This document shows, piece after piece, positions 18,166 through 26,342 of a DNA stretch of 64,000 bases. The notes under the pieces are model-generated. The model had not been told where the DNA came from. It searched no databases and saw only the letters and a program-made list of their open reading frames with translations. How positions within the stretch are numbered: position 1 is the stretch's first letter; the number at the start of each line of letters is the position of its first letter. Made by a program: the position numbers and the translations under genes. The stretch is from CAZPXZ01 sp965219495 (GTDB taxonomy: Bacteria; Pseudomonadota; Alphaproteobacteria; Rhodobacterales; CAZPXZ01). Location: contig OZ244777.1 of the NCBI GenBank assembly GCA_965219495.1, forward strand, positions 310,001 to 374,000, given 5' to 3'.

Positions 18166-18705
18166 ATGCTGATCACGCTGACGACATGGGTCGACCGCGC
18201 GAACCGCGTTTTAACCGTTATTGCCTCCAGCGTAATAGCGTTCATATGCGTTAGCACCCTCGCAGACACAGTTGGTCGGGGCCTCCGCCGTCCGATCTAC
18301 GGCCTTTTCGAACTCAGTGAACTGCTTCTTGTCGCGGTCGTTTTCTTCGGTCTCGGAGCCGCGCAGTGGACGGGGAGCCATGTCGCGGTCGATGTCGTCT
18401 CACGGTCCCTATCGAGACGAGTAGGGCTCGTCCTCGAGGTTGTGACGCTGGTGCTGGCTATAGTGATAACCACTGTGTTGGCGTATGGCTCGACATTGCA
18501 GGCGCTGCGTTCATGGGCGATCCGCGAGTTCGCCGCCGGCGCTGCCGCGTTTCCGCTTTACTGGTCGAAGACGATCATACCGATCGGTTGCGCCTATCTG
18601 GGCTTTGTGCTCGCGGTACAATTGGCTGGCAGGATAAACCACCTTCGTGGTCATCCACCTACAAAGACGTTACAAGACGAGGCCAAGCTTCCAATCGACG
18701 TTTAA
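18166..18705 (+). CDS. TRAP transporter small permease (DctQ family)
   Basis: 179 residues with four hydrophobic segments: VLTVIASSVIAFICVSTLAD, LLLVAVVFFGLGAAQW, VGLVLEVVTLVLAIVITTVL, and TIIPIGCAYLGFVLAVQLAG. This is the length and topology of DctQ proteins. GSHVAVDVVSR follows the second segment, a typical DctQ pattern. It works with the large permease encoded next to import the ligand with Na+ symport. No strong ribosome site precedes ATG 18166. Confidence 0.88.
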   Translation: MLITLTTWVDRANRVLTVIASSVIAFICVSTLADTVGRGLRRPIYGLFELSELLLVAVVFFGLGAAQWTGSHVAVDVVSRSLSRRVGLVLEVVTLVLAIVITTVLAYGSTLQALRSWAIREFAAGAAAFPLYWSKTIIPIGCAYLGFVLAVQLAGRINHLRGHPPTKTLQDEAKLPIDV

Positions 18706-18807
18706 TACGCGTCTACGTCAATCGAAAACTGTCGTCGGGCGACGATTGCTGCGGTCTTCCATTCAACGGGCTGTCGATGCCAGGGCTAAATAGGTAAGGC
18801 GAGGCGC

Positions 18808-20106
18808 ATGGAGACTTGGCTGGTTCTCTTTTATATCCTTCTTCTAGTCTTGCTGGCCGCCAGACTGCCAATTGGTTTCGCCATGCTGCTGGTCGGCTTT
18901 CTCGGTTTTGGTTTTGTGCGGGGCTTCGACGTAGCCGCAAAGATCCTCCCGAGGATCGTTTACGAACAGACGGCGAATTACTCACTCATCATACTGCCGC
19001 TTTTCTTGCTCACCGGTGCCCTTGCCTTGAGATCCGGAGTTGCGCAAAGCGCCTTTGACCTTGCCCACCGTTGGCTTGGCCAATTTCGCGGCGGAATGGC
19101 AATCGCGACCGTGGGCGCCTGTGCCCTTTTCGGGGCCTGTACCGGCTCCAGTATCGCCACGTCGCTGACCGTGGGACGTATCAGCCTCCCCGAAATGAAG
19201 CGCTTTGGACACTCGGATGCGCTGAGCACGGGCACCATCGCGGCCGCAGGCACACTCGGCATGCTGATCCCGCCGAGCGGGATGTTAGTCTTGTATGCAA
19301 TCCTCACGGAGCAATCGGTCGGCAGGCTGTTCATTGCCGGGTTGATTCCCGGTCTCCTGTCTGCCGCCATCTATATGGGCGGCATCTATGTATACGTGCT
19401 GGTCAACCCGCAAGAGGCACCGAAAATCGTTAGCTCGTTCAGTTGGCGAGAGAGATTCCAGGCCGTCTACAAGGCGTGGGGAGTATTTGCGCTGATCCTT
19501 ACCATTATCGGCGGAATCTATAGCGGCATCGTCACGGTCACGGAGGCGGCCGGCGCCGGCGCGGTGGTCGCATTCGGGATGTTGATGCTTGTGCCCGACC
19601 GATGGGCCAATATCCAACATAGTTTCTTTGAGGGAGCGCGATCAACGGCCACAATCTTCCTCCTATTGCTCGGCGCATTCGTCTTCGGCCGTTTCATAGC
19701 AATAACAGGTGTCGCCGCCAACATGGCGGAATCCATTACAGCTTGGCCATTGGGACCTTACGGTACCCTGATTGTCATCCTCGCGTTCTACATCCCGCTT
19801 GGCATGTTTCTGGATCCGACATCCATGCTGGTGATTACGCTGCCCGTGGTGTTGCCGACCGTTTTGGCGCTTGGCTTCGATCCCATTTGGTTCGGTATCA
19901 TCTTTGTCAAGATTTCCGAACTGGGGAATATAACACCACCCATGGGGCTCCATGTTTTTGTTATTAAGGGGATCGCGCCGCCTTCCGTGCGCATCCAGGA
20001 TATCTTCAAAGGATGCTCCGTCTTTATTTTATTGGATATCTTGACGATCGGCCTACTGGTGGCCTTTCCCGGTTTGGTGATGTGGCTTCCAAACACAATG
20101 ATGTGA
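18808..20106 (+). CDS. TRAP transporter large permease (DctM family)
   Basis: 432 residues, the normal DctM length, with about twelve hydrophobic segments. Signature stretches include LPLFLLTGALALRSGVAQSA, ALFGACTGSSIATSLTVGRI, GTLGMLIPPSGMLVLYAILT and FLDPTSMLVITLPVVLPTVL. NITPPMGLHVFVIKGIA is the conserved C-terminal repeat. It forms the transport path of the TRAP system. It starts at ATG 18808 with GGCGAGGCGC upstream, 102 bases after the small permease gene. Confidence 0.93.
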   Translation: METWLVLFYILLLVLLAARLPIGFAMLLVGFLGFGFVRGFDVAAKILPRIVYEQTANYSLIILPLFLLTGALALRSGVAQSAFDLAHRWLGQFRGGMAIATVGACALFGACTGSSIATSLTVGRISLPEMKRFGHSDALSTGTIAAAGTLGMLIPPSGMLVLYAILTEQSVGRLFIAGLIPGLLSAAIYMGGIYVYVLVNPQEAPKIVSSFSWRERFQAVYKAWGVFALILTIIGGIYSGIVTVTEAAGAGAVVAFGMLMLVPDRWANIQHSFFEGARSTATIFLLLLGAFVFGRFIAITGVAANMAESITAWPLGPYGTLIVILAFYIPLGMFLDPTSMLVITLPVVLPTVLALGFDPIWFGIIFVKISELGNITPPMGLHVFVIKGIAPPSVRIQDIFKGCSVFILLDILTIGLLVAFPGLVMWLPNTMM

Positions 20107-20253
20107 CGAGCCCAATTTATCCCTATTTTCTCCAGGGTTTATCGGGAGGTTTCCCGGTCAAAGAAATGGGCGGTCGGGGGTAAATCTCGGAAAGTCCACG
20201 ACAGCGGTGCGCCCCAGCCGGAAATCCGACAGCCTCGCGACCGCGCGGCAACC

Positions 20254-21213
20254 TCACGCGCAAGGCACTGCGTCGGGCGACCAGCGCTGGATGATCTGCG
20301 ACCGCTGATCGGCCGATAATCGCGCCCGGGCCGTCTCCCATGATGACCGCCATTGACTGGGATCACGCAGCTCGGTGCCCGGGTTGGCGCGGCTGCGGGC
20401 GACAAAGCTCGGGAACATGGGACGACCGGTCGGTTCTCCGGTGACGCTGTAGCGAAGATCGAAACTCCAGCGGATCTCGGTGGCGGTGTCGTTGGCCAGT
20501 GACGAATGGATGGTCAGCGGATGCAGGAGGATGAGGCCGCCGGCCTTCACCGGGAGCGGCATGGCTGACAGGCCGTCCATCAAGTCATCGGGGATGCGGG
20601 CCTGCGGGTTAGGGCAGTGGAGTTTCATGTCGCCGCAATGGCTGCCTGGGATCACCTGCAGACATCCGTTTTCGACGGTCGCATCGGTCACGGCTATCCA
20701 GACGGTGACCATGCGCGTGCGGTCGGCCTCTTCGAGCGCAACAGCGCGGTCCTGGTGCCAGTCCGTCGCGGTGATGAGAGTCCGGGTTTCCGTTTCGTGA
20801 ACATGGCAGGCAGGCGGCTTGATGCGGACATGCTGGATCGGATTGGACGTGATCTCGGGTCCGATGATCGACTCCACGACGTCGAGCAGGCTGTCATCGG
20901 TCATCATCCGGAAAACTGCTTGGCCGGCATGAAACGGCGTATCCGCTTTGATCGGACCGCCGGGCAATGAAATGTCCATCGGCTGAAAGTATTCCAGGCC
21001 CGCCTGGCAAGCGGCGACGATACGCCCCTCAAACGTCGGCGGCCAGCGGTCGGCATCAAGCCGACCATCACGCACCCAGCCCGAGGCGAGTTCGTCCATG
21101 ATCTGCTCGTATTCGGCGATCACGGGATCGAGAATTGTTCCCCGATCGACGAAGTTCTCGAGCACGAGATATCCGGTCTCCCAGAACCGGCGCAGGTCGG
21201 CGGATCCGATCAT
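20254..21213 (-). CDS. Phytanoyl-CoA dioxygenase (PhyH) family protein
   Basis: 319 residues of a non-haem Fe(II)/2-oxoglutarate oxygenase. The iron ligands are visible: TATDWHQDRAVALEEADRTR gives His-x-Asp, and LILLHPLTIHSSLAND gives the distal His. EIRWSFDLRYSVTGEPTGRP holds the Arg expected to bind 2-oxoglutarate. GCLQVIPGSHCGDMKLHCP is the conserved strand between them. Members hydroxylate acyl-CoA or diverse small molecules. ATG 21213 has a strong GGAGGTGAAGGCAGG region and overlaps by ATGA the stop of a rhomboid remnant. It is convergent with the TRAP operon and could act on the imported substrate. Confidence 0.9.
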   Translation of the reverse strand: MIGSADLRRFWETGYLVLENFVDRGTILDPVIAEYEQIMDELASGWVRDGRLDADRWPPTFEGRIVAACQAGLEYFQPMDISLPGGPIKADTPFHAGQAVFRMMTDDSLLDVVESIIGPEITSNPIQHVRIKPPACHVHETETRTLITATDWHQDRAVALEEADRTRMVTVWIAVTDATVENGCLQVIPGSHCGDMKLHCPNPQARIPDDLMDGLSAMPLPVKAGGLILLHPLTIHSSLANDTATEIRWSFDLRYSVTGEPTGRPMFPSFVARSRANPGTELRDPSQWRSSWETARARLSADQRSQIIQRWSPDAVPCA

Positions 21214-21735
21214 TTACCTGCCTTCACCTCCGCCGCCAACGTACATCGAACCCATGCCAATGCAAAACGTGTCGGCGGCGACAAGTCACGACGATGTCGA
21301 GTCGGATCGCACGTCTCGATCCGTCCAACATTCCCTCTCGCGAACGCCCACAGCCAGGCGCGGACGAAGAGGGCGATCGCGGATGCGCCAAAGACGGATG
21401 GTGCCATTGTGCCTCGCGGTACGCGCGAGCTCGCCACGAGCAAAGGCGCACCGACGGCGCTGCCGGCCAGAAAGCCGGCGACATGGCCCCCCACATCAGT
21501 GCGAACGCCGCTGAAACCAAGGAAACCCAACAGGGTATCGCCCCCGGCCAGCGGCAGCCACCGCCGCAACCCCTTCGTCCACGGTGGCGCCTGGTGTTTC
21601 AGCATCAGAACGGAAAGGATATCCGATCGCGGCGAAGACGGCGGTTGAAGCGCCTACAGCGTGTGGTTGGCCGATTGGACGACGGCATTGAGGCCGTTGC
21701 CGATCCCTCCGGCCAAGGTGAGGAACCCGTACCCA
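21210..21735 (-). pseudogene. Rhomboid-family intramembrane protease remnant
   Basis: Reading leftwards: GNGLNAVVQSANHT, then after a frameshift VGASTAVFAAIGY (the GxSxxVF catalytic-serine motif), another frame change, LLGFLGFSGVRTDVGGHVAG and FLAGSAVGA (the catalytic-His helix GHxxGFxxG). At least two frameshifts and the missing N-terminal half make it inactive. Its stop codon overlaps the start of the PhyH-family gene, so the pair may once have been coupled. Confidence 0.75.
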
Positions 21736-21743
21736 GGACAGCC

Positions 21744-21820
21744 TTCCTCTGACAATGCCGCCGCAACCGTTCAGCCACTGCCGACCTCTCCGGAAAACAA
21801 AATTATGTTCGATAATCTTC
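21744..21820 (+). repeat. 77-bp dispersed direct repeat, copy B
   Basis: Same sequence and orientation as copy A at 9459-9535 (TTCCTCTGACAATGCCGCCG … ATGTTCGATAATCTTC). It lies between the rhomboid remnant and the left inverted repeat of the TnpB element. Confidence 0.75.
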
Positions 21821-21835
21821 CGGGGGTCAAGTCCC

Positions 21836-23278
21836 AAATTTGGGGGCTTATATACATAACTTGACATGACACTGTTCTGCGACGAGCGGCGCCACTGCCC
21901 CGCTTGTTCCGGAGAATGATTGGTTCTCCGCTCCTGCCGCCGCCACGGGAAGCGGGATCACCCCGCCACTCCCCACCCGTGAACGGGCCAAAGCCCGTTG
22001 CAGGATATTCCTTGCCGCATTGACATCGCGGTCCAGCACCAGCCCGCAGGCCGGACAGGCGTGGACGCGAACAGCCAGTGTTTTCGGCGCCTCGGCGCCG
22101 CATCCCGAGCAGGCCTGGCTGGTTCCATGCGGTGCAACTTCCGCCACCTGAAGGCCGGCGCTCGCAGCCTTGTCCTTCAAGAGCGTGAAAAACATTCCCC
22201 ATCCCTGCTCGGAGATCGCCCGGTTCAGCCCCGCCTTGGCCCGCACATTGCGTCCGGGTTCCGCCGCGGTCCCCTTCGCCGAGCGCAATAGGTTGGCGAT
22301 CCGCAAGTCTTCGATCGCGAAAAAATCGTAGGCCCGGCTGAGCGCCGACACCGTCCGGTGCAGGGCTTGCCGGTTGGCGTCCGCGATCCGCTGCCACTCC
22401 CGCGCCAGCGACCCCACTTTCTTGCGCCGGTTGCCGGACCCTGGCGCCGCGCGGGCCACCGCCCGCTGCAGGCGGCGCAGGCGGCCCCGGTCCACTTCCC
22501 GTTTCGCGACCTCCCCGCCATCCGACAACGTCAGCCGCTTGGCCACCCCCGCATCGATGCCGACCGGGCGGACAATCGCCTCTTTCGGGGCGACCGGCGG
22601 GAACGCGAAACCCAAGTGAACCTCGGTGCGCAGCGGCTTCCGCACCACCCGCAGCGTCTTCAGTTCCGCCCCCTCCGGCAACGCCCGCGACGTCCGCAGT
22701 TGCATCGGCGGAAGCCCCTTCACATGCAGCCGCCAGTGCCGGCCATGCCGCCGCACCATGCCCCGCGAGACCTCCGCGAACTCCACCGTCCGCCACCGCC
22801 CCGCCGCCTTGAAGCGCGGAAAGCCGGGCTTGCCGCCGCCTTCCGCGCGCCGGAAGAAATCCCGGAAGCTTCGGTCCAGCCGCTGCAGGACCCCCCGGAA
22901 CACCTGAACGCTGAGGGCGGCGAACTCGGGAAATTGCGTGTCGTTGCGGATCGCCGTCAAAGACTTGCACTGGTCGTAATAGGAAATCGAAATCCCCGCC
23001 TTCATCCAGGCGCCAATGCGCTCCTCAAGCGCGGCGTTGTAGAACCCGCAACACAACCGCAACACCTCGCCGAGACGGCGGTGCGAGGCCGGAGTGAGCC
23101 GTGCCCGGCATTTGAAGACCTTGAACACCGGACGGGCGTCGCCGGTGGGAGAGGCGGGATCGTGTTGCATAGGAGTTGCATCGGTGTTGCTTCATTGAGC
23201 GATTCGTACCACCGTTTCTGCAAATGCGCAAGCGAAAACCACTTTCTTGTCAAGTTATCCATATAATCCCCCAAATTT
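21836..23278 (-). mobile_element. Lone-TnpB transposon bounded by 31-bp inverted repeats
   Basis: The left end (21836-21866) begins AAATTTGGGGGCTTATAT and the right end (23248-23278) is its inverse, matching at 28 of 31 positions (…ATATAATCCCCCAAATTT). The only gene inside is tnpB, whose stop codon lies in the left repeat. There is no TnpA. IS200/IS605 elements normally have subterminal hairpins and no terminal inverted repeats, so this architecture is atypical. No clear target duplication is seen. Confidence 0.72.
21848..23170 (-). CDS. tnpB: TnpB, RNA-guided endonuclease of an IS200/IS605-type element
   Basis: 440 residues. The N-terminal half carries the helical RNA-binding region (VLRLCCGFYNAALEERIGAW, SYYDQCKSLTAIRN). 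The RuvC-like catalytic acids are all present: Asp in PVGIDAGVAKRLTLSDGG, Glu in FFAIEDLRIANLL and Asp in LDRDVNAARNILQRAL. A zinc ribbon (CSGCGAEAPKTL, HACPACG) lies between the last two. TnpB uses an RNA made from the element 3' end to cut DNA beside the transposon motif. The protein looks intact and active. An omega RNA is expected to overlap the gene 3' end and 21836-21900 on this strand. Confidence 0.92.
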   Translation of the reverse strand: MQHDPASPTGDARPVFKVFKCRARLTPASHRRLGEVLRLCCGFYNAALEERIGAWMKAGISISYYDQCKSLTAIRNDTQFPEFAALSVQVFRGVLQRLDRSFRDFFRRAEGGGKPGFPRFKAAGRWRTVEFAEVSRGMVRRHGRHWRLHVKGLPPMQLRTSRALPEGAELKTLRVVRKPLRTEVHLGFAFPPVAPKEAIVRPVGIDAGVAKRLTLSDGGEVAKREVDRGRLRRLQRAVARAAPGSGNRRKKVGSLAREWQRIADANRQALHRTVSALSRAYDFFAIEDLRIANLLRSAKGTAAEPGRNVRAKAGLNRAISEQGWGMFFTLLKDKAASAGLQVAEVAPHGTSQACSGCGAEAPKTLAVRVHACPACGLVLDRDVNAARNILQRALARSRVGSGGVIPLPVAAAGAENQSFSGTSGAVAPLVAEQCHVKLCI

Positions 23279-23295
23279 GCAGGGCTTTCCCACGC

Positions 23296-25196
23296 CCCAG
23301 ATCCGCGAGCTACTGCTATGGAACGGGGTCTGAGGAGGTTCTGGCGGAGATTTTGGCGCGAATTGCGCGGACAAGCCGGGTGATTCGTTTTCCGTCGCCC
23401 CGGGCGATCACCGGGGCGTAACGGATCGAGCGTTTGCGCAGAATTTCGGTGGCACCCCCCGCTTCCGGTCACGGTTCGACGGCGGCTCGGATTTGCCGGC
23501 GGTTGCAGCGGGGAGCTCCCGGCGTCAGCCGGGAGCGGAGCATCTGGAAAGGCGTTCCAGGGCGGCGCGAAGTTCTTCGGTTCCGGCTTGCCGCAACACC
23601 AGGATCCATCTCCGCGCGTGCCAGACCAGGCGCGCGGCGTGGACCAGGATCACCGCCCGCAGCCGTTTCCAGTGGGCCCGGCGCAAGTCGGCTTCGAGGG
23701 CGCTATGGCCGAGCCAGACGTGGACGTTCAACGCCAGGATGGCGCCGTGCCACCAGGCCGCGTTGCTGCCGAACCGGCCGCAGGGCGGGATGCCGCCGGC
23801 GAGGCTGTTCTTGAGCGTATCGTGGACCTGCTCGGCGTCGCCGCAGCGGCGGTTGGCGAAGGACAGGACTTCTTCTGCCGGCATCGGTTTCGGTCCGAGG
23901 CCGTCCGGCCGCTCGCTGCCGGGCGCCGGGATGTTGGTCAGCAGCGCCCGAATGCCGTAGGCCGGGTGGCCGTCACGGGCGGGGATCTCGTTGGCCTTCA
24001 CTCCGAGCGATCCGGGCCGGGGCCTTCGCACGGCAATGTAGCGAAGGATCTCGGGCCCCTTGCGATGGCCGTCGGCATTCGACACGAAGTTGATCTCGGC
24101 AATCGAGGCCACTTCGGCCTCCGGTTCTTTCGGCTTCTCCCCGAGCGGCTTCCATGCGGTCTCCGGGGTTCGCATCACTTGGTTCATCAGCGCCTCGGAA
24201 TGCACCGCCGAAATCACCAAGCCGACCACCCCCAGGCGCCGGGCGCTGCCGGCCTCCGGCCGGGTCTCCGGACGGTTGCAGAGCCGGATCACCTCCGCCG
24301 CATGTGCGGCGCTGTCGCTGCGCACCGTCACCTCTTCGACCGCGCCGGGCAGCCGTTCCAGCGCCTCCAGCAGCACCCGGGCGTTGCCTTCCCTGGCCGG
24401 CACGTTGCCGTCGCGCATCTCCGAATGCGCCATCAGCCCCAGTTCCGCGCAAAACACGTTCAGCGGCTGGTACCCCGTCTCCCCCGGACACACCCCGGTC
24501 GAAGCCCGGTAAGTCGGCAGCGCTTCGCGCTTGCCCGAGGCAACGATCGTCGCATCCAGGTCCAGGGTGATGCGGCGCAGGCCATGCCGGTCCACCAGTT
24601 GCGAAAACAGCCGCCGGGAGGTTTCCCAAAACACCGCCAGCGAGGCCGCCGGGCGCGGCACAATCGCCTCGCCCTTGCGCCGCTCCTGCCCCGCTTCCGC
24701 ATCCTGGTGGCCGTGCAGCCAATCGAGCAAGGCCCGCGGAGATGGCAACGTCCGACGACGGCCGCCACGCTGGCGGCGCGCCAGCCATTTCCTCCCCACG
24801 CCCAGAATCCGCGGCTCATACCGCCGAACCATCCCGCAAAGCCCCGGGTCCGCTTCCATTCGCTCCAGGTCTTCCGCGCAATCAAACCCCGGCACGTTCA
24901 GCAACACGATCGAAAGCAGCATCTGGCCGTCGGTCCAGCCCTGACCGCCCGACACACCCCGCGGAAGAGCGCGCAGCGCGCCGCTGCGCCAGAGCGCCTC
25001 AAGCCACAGCCCGGCGCCGCCATAGGCTGTCGAGACCGGTCCAGTCGCGGCAAATTGGTAGTTGACGGGGGAATTCGGATTTGCGACCATAATAGCACCC
25101 GGTTGGTGAAGAAATTGGGGTTATCATTCCTTCTATGACCCTTTGTAAACAAAGGGTTAACCGGGTATCTCACAGAATTTAGCTCGCGGATCTGGG
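23296..25196 (-). mobile_element. Intact IS1380-family insertion sequence with target duplication
   Basis: Perfect 17-bp terminal inverted repeats CCCAGATCCGCGAGCTA (23296-23312) and its inverse (25180-25196) enclose one transposase gene. CACGC occurs immediately outside each end (23291-23295 and 25197-25201); with 4-bp duplications usual for IS1380, the true value may be CACG. The outer flanks rejoin as GCAGGGCTTTCCCACGCTGA, which occurs uninterrupted on the other strand next to DruA-like copy 1. The insertion site is therefore proved by the paralogous copy. Confidence 0.9.
23525..25090 (-). CDS. IS1380-family transposase
   Basis: 521 residues, a full-length DDE transposase. The first catalytic Asp lies in ITLDLDATIVAS; GYQPLNVFCAELGLMAHSEM and RDGNVPAREGNARVLLEALE are diagnostic of the family; EEVTVRSDSAAHAAE holds the second Asp. 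The C-terminus (NSLAGGIPPCGRFGSNAAWW) carries the conserved late motif. The start at ATG 25090 lies 106 bases inside the right inverted repeat. No frameshift is seen, so the element may still move. Confidence 0.9.
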   Translation of the reverse strand: MVANPNSPVNYQFAATGPVSTAYGGAGLWLEALWRSGALRALPRGVSGGQGWTDGQMLLSIVLLNVPGFDCAEDLERMEADPGLCGMVRRYEPRILGVGRKWLARRQRGGRRRTLPSPRALLDWLHGHQDAEAGQERRKGEAIVPRPAASLAVFWETSRRLFSQLVDRHGLRRITLDLDATIVASGKREALPTYRASTGVCPGETGYQPLNVFCAELGLMAHSEMRDGNVPAREGNARVLLEALERLPGAVEEVTVRSDSAAHAAEVIRLCNRPETRPEAGSARRLGVVGLVISAVHSEALMNQVMRTPETAWKPLGEKPKEPEAEVASIAEINFVSNADGHRKGPEILRYIAVRRPRPGSLGVKANEIPARDGHPAYGIRALLTNIPAPGSERPDGLGPKPMPAEEVLSFANRRCGDAEQVHDTLKNSLAGGIPPCGRFGSNAAWWHGAILALNVHVWLGHSALEADLRRAHWKRLRAVILVHAARLVWHARRWILVLRQAGTEELRAALERLSRCSAPG

Positions 25197-25294
25197 CACG
25201 CTGAAGTCACTTGACAAATTGCGGTTTTTCTATCAACGGCCTCGATTTTCCTCTGGCTTGCCGATCCGGAATCAATCTATGTGATCACGCACAC

Positions 25295-25572
25295 ATGGAC
25301 AGCGAACCGGGCATTTTCGGCGCCACTCCGCGGGGCTTTCGCCTCGCCGACGTGACGGTGCGACTCGCCGAGCCGCACGAGCGCCGCCGCTGGGACGCGC
25401 TCGCGGACCGGCACCACTATCTCGGCTTCAAGCGGTTCGCCGGGCGCGGCCTCCGCTACGTGTTCGAGCGGAAGGGGCGCCGGGTCGGCCCCGCGGGCTG
25501 GCAGTCCGGCGCCTTCAAGTGCCGGCCGCGCGACCGCTGGTTCGGCTGGAGGTGGGCGGAGCAGTTCTCCCG
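25295..25572 (+). pseudogene. DUF4338 (DruA-like) protein, truncated copy 2
   Basis: From ATG 25295 about 92 residues nearly identical to copy 1 (RWDALADRHHYLGFKRFAGR, FKCRPRDRWFGWRWAEQFSR). Similarity ends abruptly at about 25572, where an IS630 fragment on the other strand begins. The ~95 bases before the gene, including ACTTGACAAATTGCGG, match copy 1, but the far flank is interrupted by the IS1380 insertion. Confidence 0.75.
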
Positions 25573-25777
25573 GCTTCTTGTAGCGCACAACCCAGTCGCG
25601 AACCAATTGCGCCGTTGTCCCCAGCGCGCGGCCAACCTGGCTGCGCGGCCAGCCATCCAGAACCAGCGCAATCGCCCGCAGGCGACGCGCCTGAGGGGCG
25701 CTCTTGCACTCGCTGGCCAAGTCGTGCAATTCTGCCGAGGTGCAGTCGGCGCGGGTGATGGGAACGGGTTCGGTCAT
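25572..25777 (-). pseudogene. IS630-family transposase N-terminal fragment
   Basis: ATG 25777 starts MTEPVPITRADCTSAELHDL, then a helix-turn-helix ARRLRAIALVLDGWPRSQVG and RALGTTAQLVRDWVVRYK. This is the N-terminal DNA-binding domain of IS630-type transposases. At about 25572 the frame passes into antisense of the DruA-like fragment. The DDE domain is missing. Confidence 0.72.
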
Positions 25778-26342
25778 GCCAAACCTCCTATGCTGCCTTT
25801 TTTCAAGTACTCAACATTGGGGGAATCGCCGCCCGCTGCACACTATATGGTGCGACGAGCGGACAAAATAAGAACGAGTCAAGACTTAGTAGAACTGGTA
25901 TTATGTGCTGAGCTGAAGGATATGGGTCTTTCCAGGCGCCATGATTTTAGCGGCCGAAAGAACCATCGGGCGGAGAATTCTCGCCTTCCGGTTTGGCAGC
26001 ACGAACGACGAATACAGCGCTTGAAGTCACCGGATCAGCGCAACGATTTCCTTCCACCCATGCCGTCATCTACAACACGTTCAATGTTCGGCGTCATCTG
26101 ATTTCGCGAAGAACATAACGCCAGTTCCGTGGCGCCGCCATGAGCGAATGGCGGACCGCAACCGTTGCCGCCTGAGCGAACCTGAGCGCGCGAAAATTCA
26201 TGCGACTGCAGTTTGGCAACGTGACAACGCCGCGGCGCAGGCGCTTCGGCGTAAGTGCGCGTTCGCGATGGAAGACCTAGAGGAAGAACTTTCATCGAGA
26301 GAAGTCAACCCCTGCTGGGCGGGGTGGGCGAGCAGGCCGGGA
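25778..26342. other. Intergenic stretch of IS debris, no gene recognised
   Basis: Probably contains the outer end of the IS630 element. A short + strand frame at 26148-26348 has no family signature. Confidence 0.45.

Noticed and set aside
22358..23266. A 302-codon + strand frame opposite tnpB
   Set aside because: Pro/Arg-rich shadow of tnpB, no recognisable protein.
23588..25138. A 516-codon + strand open frame opposite the IS1380 transposase
   Set aside because: It lies exactly antisense to a clear transposase, has no domain motif and arises from GC-rich codon bias.
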